DNA of 64,000 nt from Scytonematopsis contorta HA4267-MV1. Lineage in GTDB: Bacteria > Cyanobacteriota > Cyanobacteriia > Cyanobacteriales > Nostocaceae. Every line of letters begins with the position of its first letter. Position 1 is the stretch's first letter. The notes beneath the pieces are model-generated. The model saw only the letters and a program-made list of their open reading frames with translations, searched no databases and was not told the origin of the DNA. The translations under genes were made by a program, and so were the position numbers. The DNA lies in contig JAHHIC010000039.1 in the NCBI GenBank assembly GCA_019359035.1, positions 1-64,000 on the forward strand, in the 5' to 3' direction. Positions 8,475 to 15,994 of the stretch are shown here, in pieces.

Positions 8475-10727
8475 ATGAAAATTATACAGGTTAGCAGGAA
8501 CAATTCTCCTCAGATGCAATTTAGAACTGCAACATTAGTACTACTAAGCATTGTTGTCTTCTCTGCCATTATTGTTTCAGCTTGGTTTGCTGGAGAAGGT
8601 ACAATTAATGGAATTTTTGCTCATATTAATGCTTTCCAGAATAATCCACCAATGTGGTTAGAAGCACCAATGGTAGCTGGAAAGTATTTACTATTTCCTA
8701 CTGTGGCTCTTTTTATCGGGATGCTGGGGGTAATGAAAATTTCTCCTCAACCTCGTACTTGGTCAAGAATTTTAGTGGTGGGAATTCTAAGTGTTTTAAC
8801 CGGACGTTATTTAATATGGAGAATTCTTTCCAGTCTAAATTTAGAAAATCCCCTTAATGGTGTATTTAGCTTGGGTTTATTTTTTCTAGAAATGTTGATT
8901 CTAATCAGCAGTTGTATTCAGCTATTTTTAATGCTAAATGTTAAAGACCGTCGTCGAGAAGCTGAAGAGTATTCACTGGCTGTTGTTGATGGCTATTTTA
9001 CTCCGTCCGTTGATATTTTTATTCCTACATATAATGAGCCTGAATTTATTCTGCGACGAACAATTATTGGTTGCCAAGCTTTAGAGTACAATAATAAAAA
9101 AATTTATCTGCTAGATGATACTCGTCGTCCAGAAATGAAAGACTTAGCAGAGGAATTAAAATGTGAGTATTTAACACGACCAGATAATCTTTATGCTAAA
9201 GCAGGTAATATAAATCATGCGACTACAAAAACTCAGGGAGAATTAATAGTCATTTTTGACGCTGATTTTATCCCCACCAAAAACTTTTTAACTCGTACTA
9301 TTGGTTTTTTCCAAGATGATAAAGTTGCCTTAGTTCAAACACCACAAAGTTTTTATAATTCAGACCCGATAGCTCGCAATCTTGACCTAGAAAATGTCAT
9401 TACTCCCGAAGAAGAAGTTTTTTATCGACAAATTCAACCAATAAAAGATGGTGCTGGTAGTGTCGTCTGTGCTGGAACTTCCTTTGTTGTGCGTCGTAGT
9501 GCATTGGAAGAGACAGGTGGTTTTGTAACTGAATCTTTAAGTGAAGATTATTTTACAGGTATTAATCTTTCTGCAAAAGGATATCGATTAATTTATTTAG
9601 ATGAAAAATTGAGCGCAGGTTTAGCGGCTGAAAATATATCAGCTCATGCTATTCAGCGTTTACGATGGGCACAAGGTACTTTACAAGCCTTTTTTATTAA
9701 ATCTAATCCTTTAACAATCAAAGGCTTGCGACCAATACAAAGGTTAGCGCATTTAGAAGGATTATTGCATTGGTTTACTCATATTTCTCGTGTCGGTTTT
9801 TTAATAATGCCATTGGCTTACTCGTTTTTAAATGTTATCCCTGTCCGCGCTACTACAGCCGAAATTTTATATTATTTTTTACCATATTCCGCTGCTAATA
9901 TAACAGTTTTTTCTTGGCTAAATTTGCGCTCCCGCTCTGTTATCATTTCAGAAATTTCTAGTTTGGTACTTGCTTTCCCTTTAGCTTTAACAGTAATTAA
10001 AGTGATGCTTAATCCTTTTTCTAAAGGATTTAAAGTTACACCTAAAGGTACTATGAATAATAGTTATTATTTCAATTGGAATTTAGCTTTACCTTTAATA
10101 ATGATGTTTATTGCCACAGCAGTCAGCTTGTGGCGTAATTTAGGAATGGCTCTCAGCAAGCTATGGGTGGAAACAAATGCACCTGAGCTTATAGTAAATT
10201 TCAAAGGCTTAGGTTTGGGTTGGATTTGGAGTAGTTATAATCTGCTGCTGCTGGGAGTGACACTGTTGATTTTATTGGATGCTCCTAAACCAGATATTTA
10301 CGAGTGGTTTAATTTACGACGAGTGGTAAATTTATCTGTTGGGGAAGAAGAATTATGGGGAGTGACTACGATGATATCCGAGGTGGGTGCAGAAGTTGCT
10401 TTAAATCGGAGACTTTCCAGTGATTTATTAATAGGTCAAGAAGTAAGTTTAGAAATTCCTGAAGAAAATTTACGGATTTTAGGAGAAATCGTTAGTTTTG
10501 GCTTTGAAGACGAATTTACTACTGTAAGGGTCAAGTTTGAATCGGTGAGTTTAAATCTACATCGTCAATTAGTAGAAATGTTGTTTTGTCGTCCTGGACA
10601 ATGGAAGCGCAATGTTACTCCTGGGGAGTTTCGTTCGTTACTGTTACTTTTTAGGATTATACTTAAGCCGCGAGTTTTATTTGATAGAAAAGTCGATGTG
10701 AACGCGGTTAAGGTTGCTCAAGGTTGA
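8475..10727 (+). CDS. Cellulose-synthase-like glycosyltransferase (GT2) with PilZ domain
   Basis: This 750-residue membrane enzyme has helices at about 15-40, 70-90, 100-120 and 130-155. A GT2 catalytic domain follows with IFIPTYNEP (181-189), Asp214/215, DAD (262-264), QTPQSFYN, the SEDY acceptor motif (356-359) and QRLRW (394-398). Four C-terminal helices and a PilZ-like domain (about 615-720) complete it. This is the architecture of bacterial BcsA, which polymerises UDP-glucose while exporting the chain and responds to cyclic di-GMP. The canonical RxxxR of PilZ is seen only as a weak ALNRRLSSD match, so c-di-GMP control is uncertain. No BcsB or BcsC is adjacent. The exact polymer cannot be read from sequence. 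Confidence 0.88.
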   Translation: MKIIQVSRNNSPQMQFRTATLVLLSIVVFSAIIVSAWFAGEGTINGIFAHINAFQNNPPMWLEAPMVAGKYLLFPTVALFIGMLGVMKISPQPRTWSRILVVGILSVLTGRYLIWRILSSLNLENPLNGVFSLGLFFLEMLILISSCIQLFLMLNVKDRRREAEEYSLAVVDGYFTPSVDIFIPTYNEPEFILRRTIIGCQALEYNNKKIYLLDDTRRPEMKDLAEELKCEYLTRPDNLYAKAGNINHATTKTQGELIVIFDADFIPTKNFLTRTIGFFQDDKVALVQTPQSFYNSDPIARNLDLENVITPEEEVFYRQIQPIKDGAGSVVCAGTSFVVRRSALEETGGFVTESLSEDYFTGINLSAKGYRLIYLDEKLSAGLAAENISAHAIQRLRWAQGTLQAFFIKSNPLTIKGLRPIQRLAHLEGLLHWFTHISRVGFLIMPLAYSFLNVIPVRATTAEILYYFLPYSAANITVFSWLNLRSRSVIISEISSLVLAFPLALTVIKVMLNPFSKGFKVTPKGTMNNSYYFNWNLALPLIMMFIATAVSLWRNLGMALSKLWVETNAPELIVNFKGLGLGWIWSSYNLLLLGVTLLILLDAPKPDIYEWFNLRRVVNLSVGEEELWGVTTMISEVGAEVALNRRLSSDLLIGQEVSLEIPEENLRILGEIVSFGFEDEFTTVRVKFESVSLNLHRQLVEMLFCRPGQWKRNVTPGEFRSLLLLFRIILKPRVLFDRKVDVNAVKVAQG

Positions 10728-10781
10728 GAAAAATATCAAATTATAATATATAAATAGCGTCATATAACTGATTTTTCTAAG

Positions 10782-10904
10782 TATTTTCTTATATTAGAGG
10801 GCGGGCAAGGATGCCCACCCCACAATATATAGGTTTACTTCGTTGATATATGAGGTACACCGTTTAATATTGTAACTCTTGTGGGGTGGGCATCTTGCCC
10901 GCCC
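10782..10904. repeat. Compact copy of a two-armed repeat (L1-R1)
   Basis: L1 (10782-10840) contains GGGCGGGCAAGGATGCCCAC and R1 (10857-10904) contains GTGGGGTGGGCATCTTGCCC, inverted arms separated by only 16 bases outside the conserved flanks. The same L half (58 of 59 bases) occurs at 12501-12559 and the same R half at 13524-13572, with a methyltransferase gene between them. Confidence 0.85.
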
Positions 10905-10917
10905 GCTAACCAGTAAC

Positions 10918-11034
10918 AGTTCAAAGCCAACTATAATTAATGCGAATCTTTATGAGTATTTAATGAAAAAAGATTTGAGTCAAGATATTCTTTTGCAAGA
11001 TGGTGATGCTGTTTCAGTATTTTATGCGGAGTGA
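10918..11034 (+). pseudogene. C-terminal remnant of an SLBB polysaccharide-export protein
   Basis: The frame reads SKPTIINANLYEYLMKKDLS then QDILLQDGDAVSVFYAE and stops at TGA 11032-11034. NLYEYL...DLSQDILLQDGD is the typical end of the SLBB domain in cyanobacterial Wza-like outer-membrane export proteins. Everything upstream is missing: homology starts right after the R1 arm of the repeat ending at 10904. A short ATG frame (10963) exists but cannot encode a working protein. It sits just downstream of the cellulose-synthase-like gene, as if an export gene had once been there. Confidence 0.6.
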
Positions 11035-11085
11035 TTATTAAGTAATTTGTTCAAGTTTTTTCTCATATCATAGGCTGGGTAATGC

Positions 11086-11724
11086 TTACGAACTACGAGT
11101 TACTTTAATAGTGGAATCGTCTTTTATTGTTGACCATGCAGCCGGGACAGCCTGTGTTAGCCACCACTCCCAAAATTCTAAACGTTTAGTAATGCTATGT
11201 TCAACAGATGCCGTTTTCCAAATTGGTCCGTCGGCATATGCACAAGCAGCAAAAAAAGTAGCATCATTACCTTCCGCATCTTGATAATCGGTTAAATTCA
11301 AGTCAATGTCATCTGGGTCAAAAGTCTCATCATCCATCGCAGTATCAAGTGATGCCACCGCAGCACATCCAACAGTGAAGACCATTCCGTAGCCTTCATA
11401 ACCCATTTGTTGCATTTCTCTAAAAAGACGATTGCTCTCTTTTTCTGCAACTGATTTACTAATTTTCCCAGCGGTTACCTGTTCTGCAAGATTAAGAATA
11501 TATGAGGGTCTATCATCATGGGGAAATTTATCATTCCAAATAGGGAGTACGTGACGGACTGTTAGGTTTGCTAGGAAGGCACGACTTTTTTGGCCATTTT
11601 CATTATCTCCAAAAGCAGCCCAAATAGCCTGACGGTAACCAAGATTTAAATCATGGTCAGGATGATGACGCACTGATAAAAGCGCATCTACAATTAATTT
11701 TTGTAATTTTGAAGGAAGCGTCAT
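11086..11724 (-). CDS. Imm5-like immunity protein
   Basis: This 212-residue, largely helical, soluble protein has VDALLSVRHHPDHDLNLGYR, RAFLANLTVRHVLPIWNDKF, and a C-terminal RLEFWEWWLTQAVPAAW. The arrangement matches my recollection of the Imm5 family of polymorphic-toxin immunity proteins. It lies 25 bases downstream of a deaminase-like toxin gene on the same strand, the usual toxin-then-immunity order, and is preceded by an AAAGGTAGAAG ribosome site. Its expected role is to bind and neutralise the toxin. The family name is recalled, not searched. Confidence 0.65.
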   Translation of the reverse strand: MTLPSKLQKLIVDALLSVRHHPDHDLNLGYRQAIWAAFGDNENGQKSRAFLANLTVRHVLPIWNDKFPHDDRPSYILNLAEQVTAGKISKSVAEKESNRLFREMQQMGYEGYGMVFTVGCAAVASLDTAMDDETFDPDDIDLNLTDYQDAEGNDATFFAACAYADGPIWKTASVEHSITKRLEFWEWWLTQAVPAAWSTIKDDSTIKVTRSS

Positions 11725-11749
11725 ATTATTCTTCTACCTTTGTTTGCTT

Positions 11750-12352
11750 TTATTTATCATGATAAACAAATTTAACTTGTCCATTGTAATGAAATAAGTA
11801 AACACCGTTTGGGTCTGCAACTACGATATGTTGTTGTCTAATTTGGGCTAACGCACGAAGATACGGGTAGCAATCTTCTTCACATATACCTCTGGATACG
11901 CCTATAGAATTACAAGGTTTAATAACTGATATTTGTTTTTCCGCATGGGAACGGTAGTGCTTGCCTAAATCTTCTTGAGGGTCTAAATCCCACTTTTTTG
12001 TTTTATAACCATATTGATTAAATTTTTCTATGTGATTTTGATAAAATTCTCTAACTTTGGTCTCATTTTGTTCTAATGATACATTATAATTTTCAGCTAT
12101 AAATTTATTCCACTTAGGATTTAACGAATTCCAACCACTTATGACTCCAGTATTGTCACTAACCGCAATTGTTTTTCTTTTAACCATTTTTGGTTTGACA
12201 GATTTCCCTTCATTGAGGACATTATATATTTCTAGTGCTTTTTCTTGGTAGGAGATAGCATTTTTGAGATATACCATTATTAAAGCAGCATCTGCTGGCT
12301 CTTCCTTCAGTGCAAATGACTCAACATTTGATACTACCTCTATATTTTGCAT
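11750..12352 (-). CDS. Deaminase-fold toxin-like protein
   Basis: This 200-residue protein has a C-terminal region with the zinc-site pattern of nucleic-acid deaminases: HAE at 136-138, then GVSRGICEEDC with Cys157 and Cys161, followed by QQHIVVADPNGVYLFHYNG, the strand-and-tail seen in polymorphic-toxin deaminases. The usual spacing is CxxC; here it is CxxxC. The first 90 residues are helical and show no signal peptide or known delivery domain, so this is either an orphan toxin cassette or an intracellular enzyme. The Imm5-like gene follows after 25 bases. A predicted target is cytosine or adenine in nucleic acid. No clear ribosome site is seen before the ATG at 12352. Confidence 0.6.
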   Translation of the reverse strand: MQNIEVVSNVESFALKEEPADAALIMVYLKNAISYQEKALEIYNVLNEGKSVKPKMVKRKTIAVSDNTGVISGWNSLNPKWNKFIAENYNVSLEQNETKVREFYQNHIEKFNQYGYKTKKWDLDPQEDLGKHYRSHAEKQISVIKPCNSIGVSRGICEEDCYPYLRALAQIRQQHIVVADPNGVYLFHYNGQVKFVYHDK

Positions 12353-12500
12353 ATAAAATATTAATAATCAGCATTTTTATAAATTCAGCTATCACGTTAT
12401 ATTATCACATAGATATAATCATAAATTGAATAACTAATGTAAAGATACGACGTAATAAAATACTTCATTATGGTCTATCCGCAAGTCATAGTTGCTCAAA

Positions 12501-12559
12501 TATTTTCTTATATTAGAGGGCGGGCAAGGATGCCCACCCCACAAGATATAGGTTTACTT
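12501..12559. repeat. Left half (L2) of the two-armed repeat
   Basis: It matches L1 at 10782-10840 in 58 of 59 positions. It contains the stop codon and last Lys codon of the methyltransferase, so the gene ends inside the repeat. Confidence 0.85.
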
Positions 12560-13471
12560 ATAGCCAGATATTAAGTAGCAAATAGTACCACCGCCTGTAT
12601 GGTAATTATTATTTAAAAGACCCTGTTTCCAAAGTTGATTTTCTCGCATTACTTGTTGCCAATTTAATTCAAATTCTGCTTCTGTTCCCCCACCTGCTAA
12701 AAAGAATCTTTTCGTCTCTTGCTTATCCCAAATCCAAAAATTATCTTCAATCCAATCAAGATATTGTTGTTTAAAGACTTGTTGTTCTTTGGAATTATAA
12801 GGAGGGAAAAGTGCAAATGTTTTATCAGACATAAAGATTTGGATATTATTTAATCCAGCTTCAGCGAAATAACCGGGTATTAAGTCACCAATAGAATTAT
12901 TTCCTTCACCTAAGGCTTCTTTGCCACGTTCACAGATTAGTTGAAATTTTACTCTTTCGCAAATAGTATCGATGGAATCAGTAAAACTTAAACTACTATA
13001 AACTAAGCTGCGAGCTAAATTGTTTGGTTCAACTGTAACTAACAATCCACCTGGCTTCAAAACACGAATCATTTCTTGAATTACCAATTGTGGCTGCTGC
13101 ATATGAATCAGGACAGTTTGACAAGTAACAAAATCAAATAAATTATCTTCAAAAGGAAGCGCTCGAATATCCCCTTGAACATAACTGTAACGCTCTCCCA
13201 AATTAAATGCCTCTGCTGTTTTTTGTGCTTCTTTCACCCACTTTATTTCTTTATCGATACCTGTGACTTGAGCGTTTACTGGTAATATCTCGGCAAGCGC
13301 TTGTCCCCAATGACCAATTCCGCAACCCACATCCAGCACGGTATTTATATTTATTTTTTCTAATCCCCAACGCTTCCCCATCAACTGCAAAAAATCTTGA
13401 TTCCACCAAAAGTTTCGCTGTTCTCCAAAATAATCTGCTGAATGAGGTTTATCTTTTTCTAGTTCAGCCAT
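12554..13471 (-). CDS. Class I SAM-dependent methyltransferase
   Basis: A 305-residue Rossmann methyltransferase: motif I VLDVGCGIGHWGQAL (about 46-60), motif II acidic residue in VTGIDKE, motif III QGDIRALPFEDNLFDFVTC, and post-motif LKPGGLLVTVEPNNLARSL. The last 100 residues are a family-specific C-terminal domain with no recognised substrate clue. The substrate cannot be deduced; small molecule is likelier than nucleic acid from the motif style. The gene is framed by L2 and R2, the two halves of a repeat that is otherwise compact at 10782-10904, suggesting it is carried by a small mobile or modular unit. Confidence 0.85.
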   Translation of the reverse strand: MAELEKDKPHSADYFGEQRNFWWNQDFLQLMGKRWGLEKININTVLDVGCGIGHWGQALAEILPVNAQVTGIDKEIKWVKEAQKTAEAFNLGERYSYVQGDIRALPFEDNLFDFVTCQTVLIHMQQPQLVIQEMIRVLKPGGLLVTVEPNNLARSLVYSSLSFTDSIDTICERVKFQLICERGKEALGEGNNSIGDLIPGYFAEAGLNNIQIFMSDKTFALFPPYNSKEQQVFKQQYLDWIEDNFWIWDKQETKRFFLAGGGTEAEFELNWQQVMRENQLWKQGLLNNNYHTGGGTICYLISGYK

Positions 13472-13523
13472 AATAAAACACTACTATAAGGTTTGTAGTT
13501 GGGCTTTAGCCCTCATCGTATTT

Positions 13524-13572
13524 ACACCGTTTAATATTGTAACTCTTGTGGGGTGGGCATCCTTGCCCGCCC
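13524..13572. repeat. Right half (R2) of the two-armed repeat, within direct repeats
   Basis: It matches R1 at 10857-10904 apart from one inserted base. It is itself flanked by 29-bp imperfect direct repeats containing TTTAGCCCT (13496-13524 and 13620-13648). Confidence 0.8.
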
Positions 13573-13667
13573 ACTTATATTTAATTAACTTGATATTTGC
13601 TGTAGATATTAATAACTTATAGTTGAGCTTTAGCCCTAATTATATTTAATTGGCGAAGACACCACTA

Positions 13668-13820
13668 CTAAGAACCTATGGCAAAAACGGCTGCTTGAAT
13701 TCTGTCTCTTAAATTTAGCCGACTTAAAATATTTGTGACGTGATTTTTTACTGTTTTTTCTGAAATACAAGGTATCTCCGCGATTTCTCGATTACTAGCA
13801 CCTGTTGCAATTAAGCTCAC
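13668..13820 (-). pseudogene. C-terminal fragment of a NarL/LuxR-type response regulator
   Basis: The frame encodes LIATGASNREIAEIPCISEK followed by TVKNHVTNILSRLNLRDRIQ, the DNA-binding helix-turn-helix end of NarL-family regulators. The receiver domain and linker are missing. The frame continues upstream into a GGGGAGT/GGGAATT short tandem repeat (13820-13868) that codes for the senseless WEVGSGKWGIGNGEWG. This is a decayed regulator whose 5' part was lost next to the repeat. Confidence 0.7.
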
Positions 13821-13868
13821 TCCCCACTCCCCATTTCCAATTCCCCACTTCCCACTCCCCACTTCCCA
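13820..13868. repeat. Short tandem repeat (CCCCACT/CCCCATT type)
   Basis: Irregular heptamer-like units based on TCCCCACTCCCCATT. The same family interrupts rsmB (29748-29819) and the LysA-like gene (38802-38866). Confidence 0.7.
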
Positions 13869-14155
13869 AATCTTAAATTTTTTGGAAATTTTTCTCAAAA
13901 ATCATACCCAGAACATCCTGATAAGCCGTTTAGTAAACAGAAATATTGATAGATAGATTACCCTTCTTGTTGGTAGGATGCACTACACTGTAGTAAAGAT
14001 GACTGTTAGCATAGTAATTTGAGTGTGTTTACCTTTTTCGCCATCAGGATTGACTCGAAAATAGTTTCCCTCTGACGGCAAGGTTAACACAAACTAATTG
14101 GTGTTATAAAAAAGCTCATGGAAAGACCAAATCTCAACAAGGCAGTAGCCAGAGA

Positions 14156-14611
14156 ATGGTATCCTTCCAAATGTCCATAACTCGCTCAAGTTTGCAGAAC
14201 CTTGTGCAACCTCAAAAACCCGATAAAATCGATTTTAATGACGACTACCCCTGTCCCTGTCGGCGTAGGGGTAAGTTAGTTCCCATTACCCTTACCGAGG
14301 CATTTGGCTGCGACCGCTGTCAGCAAATGTTTGTGGTAGAGGATAATGGATACGTGCTGGAACAGCTTTCCACGACCTATCCCTATAAAAGGGCTTGGCG
14401 ATGGACAGGTTCTAGTTGGCAAGTAGTCCGTCCTAAGTTAGGAGAAAGTTACTTACCGGTGGCGCTAGGCGTTATTTTCGTGCTAGTGATTGTATGGTTA
14501 CCATTAGCTTTGCGACTAGCGAGCGGTTCCAAAATTATAATTTGGGCATTAGTGGCGGTATTACTAGCAATTTTACCAGCACTAATGGTTTGGCTTACCT
14601 ACAGACGTTAA
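14156..14611 (+). CDS. Zinc-ribbon membrane protein
   Basis: This 151-residue protein has an N-terminal Cys-rich motif CPCRRRGKL...CDRCQQMF (about 38-66), resembling a zinc ribbon, then a WRWTGSSWQVVRP strand segment and two C-terminal membrane helices (about 100-118 and 124-146). I know similar genes as conserved unknowns of cyanobacteria. It ends exactly one base before the next ATG (TAA at 14609-14611, ATG at 14612), so it is translationally coupled to the ProA-like gene. ATG 14171 (residue 6) is an alternative start. Confidence 0.7.
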   Translation: MVSFQMSITRSSLQNLVQPQKPDKIDFNDDYPCPCRRRGKLVPITLTEAFGCDRCQQMFVVEDNGYVLEQLSTTYPYKRAWRWTGSSWQVVRPKLGESYLPVALGVIFVLVIVWLPLALRLASGSKIIIWALVAVLLAILPALMVWLTYRR

Positions 14612-15880
14612 ATGATGAATGTGGACGCTTTTGATGATTGTCCGGAAGCAACAAAAAGTGCTAAACGCGCTTATGCAGCTTCCCTTAAACTAGGCTCTGC
14701 CAACGGAGCAGACCGTAGTAACGCCGTGCTGGCAATGGCACAGGCGCTGGAATTCGCATTTGATGATATTCTGGAAGCCAATACCCTGGATTTAGAAGCT
14801 AGTCGGGAAATGGCTGTCCCAGAATTAGTTTTAGAGTGGTTAAAACTGACACCCCAGCGTTTGCAAATGACCGTAGAAATTTTGCAACAATTAGGGGAAC
14901 TGTCTGACCCATTAAGGCGAGTACGAAATGCTGATTACCAAAGGACAGATTGTCAGACTTACACGCAATTACTACCATTAGGAGTAATTGCTTTTATACA
15001 TGAAGCCTTCCCCGACTTAGCAGCAATTGTGGCAGGACTATGTATAAAAACAGGTAATTGTATTGTTTTAAAAGGCAGTACAGAAGCAAGCAACTCTAAC
15101 GCCGTAATTGCCGATGTTTTGCAAACAGCAGTCGCGGAATCAGGGTTACCGGTAGGCTGTATTGAAATGGTAAGCGCCGAACATTGCGCTTCGGTGCGGG
15201 ATATAGTTACACAAGACCAATATTTAAATTTAGTAATTCCCTACGGACGTGCCAGCTTAGTACAACAGGTAATGCGACAGTCCACCGCACCAGCCTTAAA
15301 ATCAGCGATGGGAAATTGTTACTTATACTGGTCGCCCAATGGTAGTTTGGACATGGTACGCTGGATGATTATCGACAGCCATCAAAGCGAACCAGACCCG
15401 GTGAATGCAATTGAAAAAATCTTAATTCATCGTCAAACAATGCCCTCATCTTTAATGACATTGTGGAAAAGTTTACAAGAAAAGGGCTTTAAAATTAAAG
15501 GAGATGCGGAATTAATAGAGTCCTTTCCACAATTGCAATTAGTCAAAGATGGAGACTGGGGAAGTGCTTACTTAAACAAAACATTAGCCTTTAAACTGGT
15601 AGACAGCTTAGAAGAAGGGATTAATTGGATTAATCGTTATAGTAGCGGTCATGCCGATTGTATCGTTACTGATTCCTACCAAGAAAGCCGTCAATTTGCT
15701 TTGGGAGTAAACAGTGCTTCCAGTTTTATTAACGCCTCCCCCCGTTTCATCCGCAACCCATCACGAGGAGATTCCATATTTTTGGGAATGTCCAATCAAA
15801 AAGGACATCGACGCGGTTTAATAAGTTTAGAAAGTCTTACAACCGTCAAACATATAGTACAAGGTAACGGTAGATTTTAA
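14612..15880 (+). CDS. ProA-like (glutamate-5-semialdehyde dehydrogenase fold) protein without catalytic Cys
   Basis: This full-length 422-residue member of the gamma-glutamyl phosphate reductase family has GVIAFIHEAFPDLAAIVAGL, IVLKGSTEASNSN and SGHADCIVT. ProA reduces gamma-glutamyl phosphate in proline synthesis using a thiol. In E. coli ProA the catalytic Cys lies in RPSTCNTVETLL; the matching segment here is EPDPVNAIEKIL, with Val264 in place of Cys. The FGLGAE segment is also replaced, by RGDSIFLGMSNQKG. The protein therefore should not work as a standard ProA; a regulatory, structural or new catalytic role is possible. Similar Cys-less relatives exist in other filamentous cyanobacteria as far as I recall. 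Two adjacent ATGs (14612, 14615) can start it; it is coupled to the zinc-ribbon membrane protein. Confidence 0.8.
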   Translation: MMNVDAFDDCPEATKSAKRAYAASLKLGSANGADRSNAVLAMAQALEFAFDDILEANTLDLEASREMAVPELVLEWLKLTPQRLQMTVEILQQLGELSDPLRRVRNADYQRTDCQTYTQLLPLGVIAFIHEAFPDLAAIVAGLCIKTGNCIVLKGSTEASNSNAVIADVLQTAVAESGLPVGCIEMVSAEHCASVRDIVTQDQYLNLVIPYGRASLVQQVMRQSTAPALKSAMGNCYLYWSPNGSLDMVRWMIIDSHQSEPDPVNAIEKILIHRQTMPSSLMTLWKSLQEKGFKIKGDAELIESFPQLQLVKDGDWGSAYLNKTLAFKLVDSLEEGINWINRYSSGHADCIVTDSYQESRQFALGVNSASSFINASPRFIRNPSRGDSIFLGMSNQKGHRRGLISLESLTTVKHIVQGNGRF

Positions 15881-15937
15881 GAGACCTAACCCCCCTACCC
15901 CCCACAGACCCGTAAACGGCAAGGGGGAAAATAGTAG

Positions 15938-15963
15938 CCCCCTCCCCGTTTACGGGGAGGGGG
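15938..15963. terminator. Strong GC hairpin between convergent genes
   Basis: CCCCCTCCCCG-TTTA-CGGGGAGGGGG is a perfect 11-bp stem with 4-base loop, within a larger GC-rich dispersed repeat (15885-15985). It separates the ProA-like gene from desB. There is no T run, so termination is inferred. Confidence 0.5.
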
Positions 15964-15994
15964 TTGGGGGTGGGGTTATTTTATTTGGGGTTAT

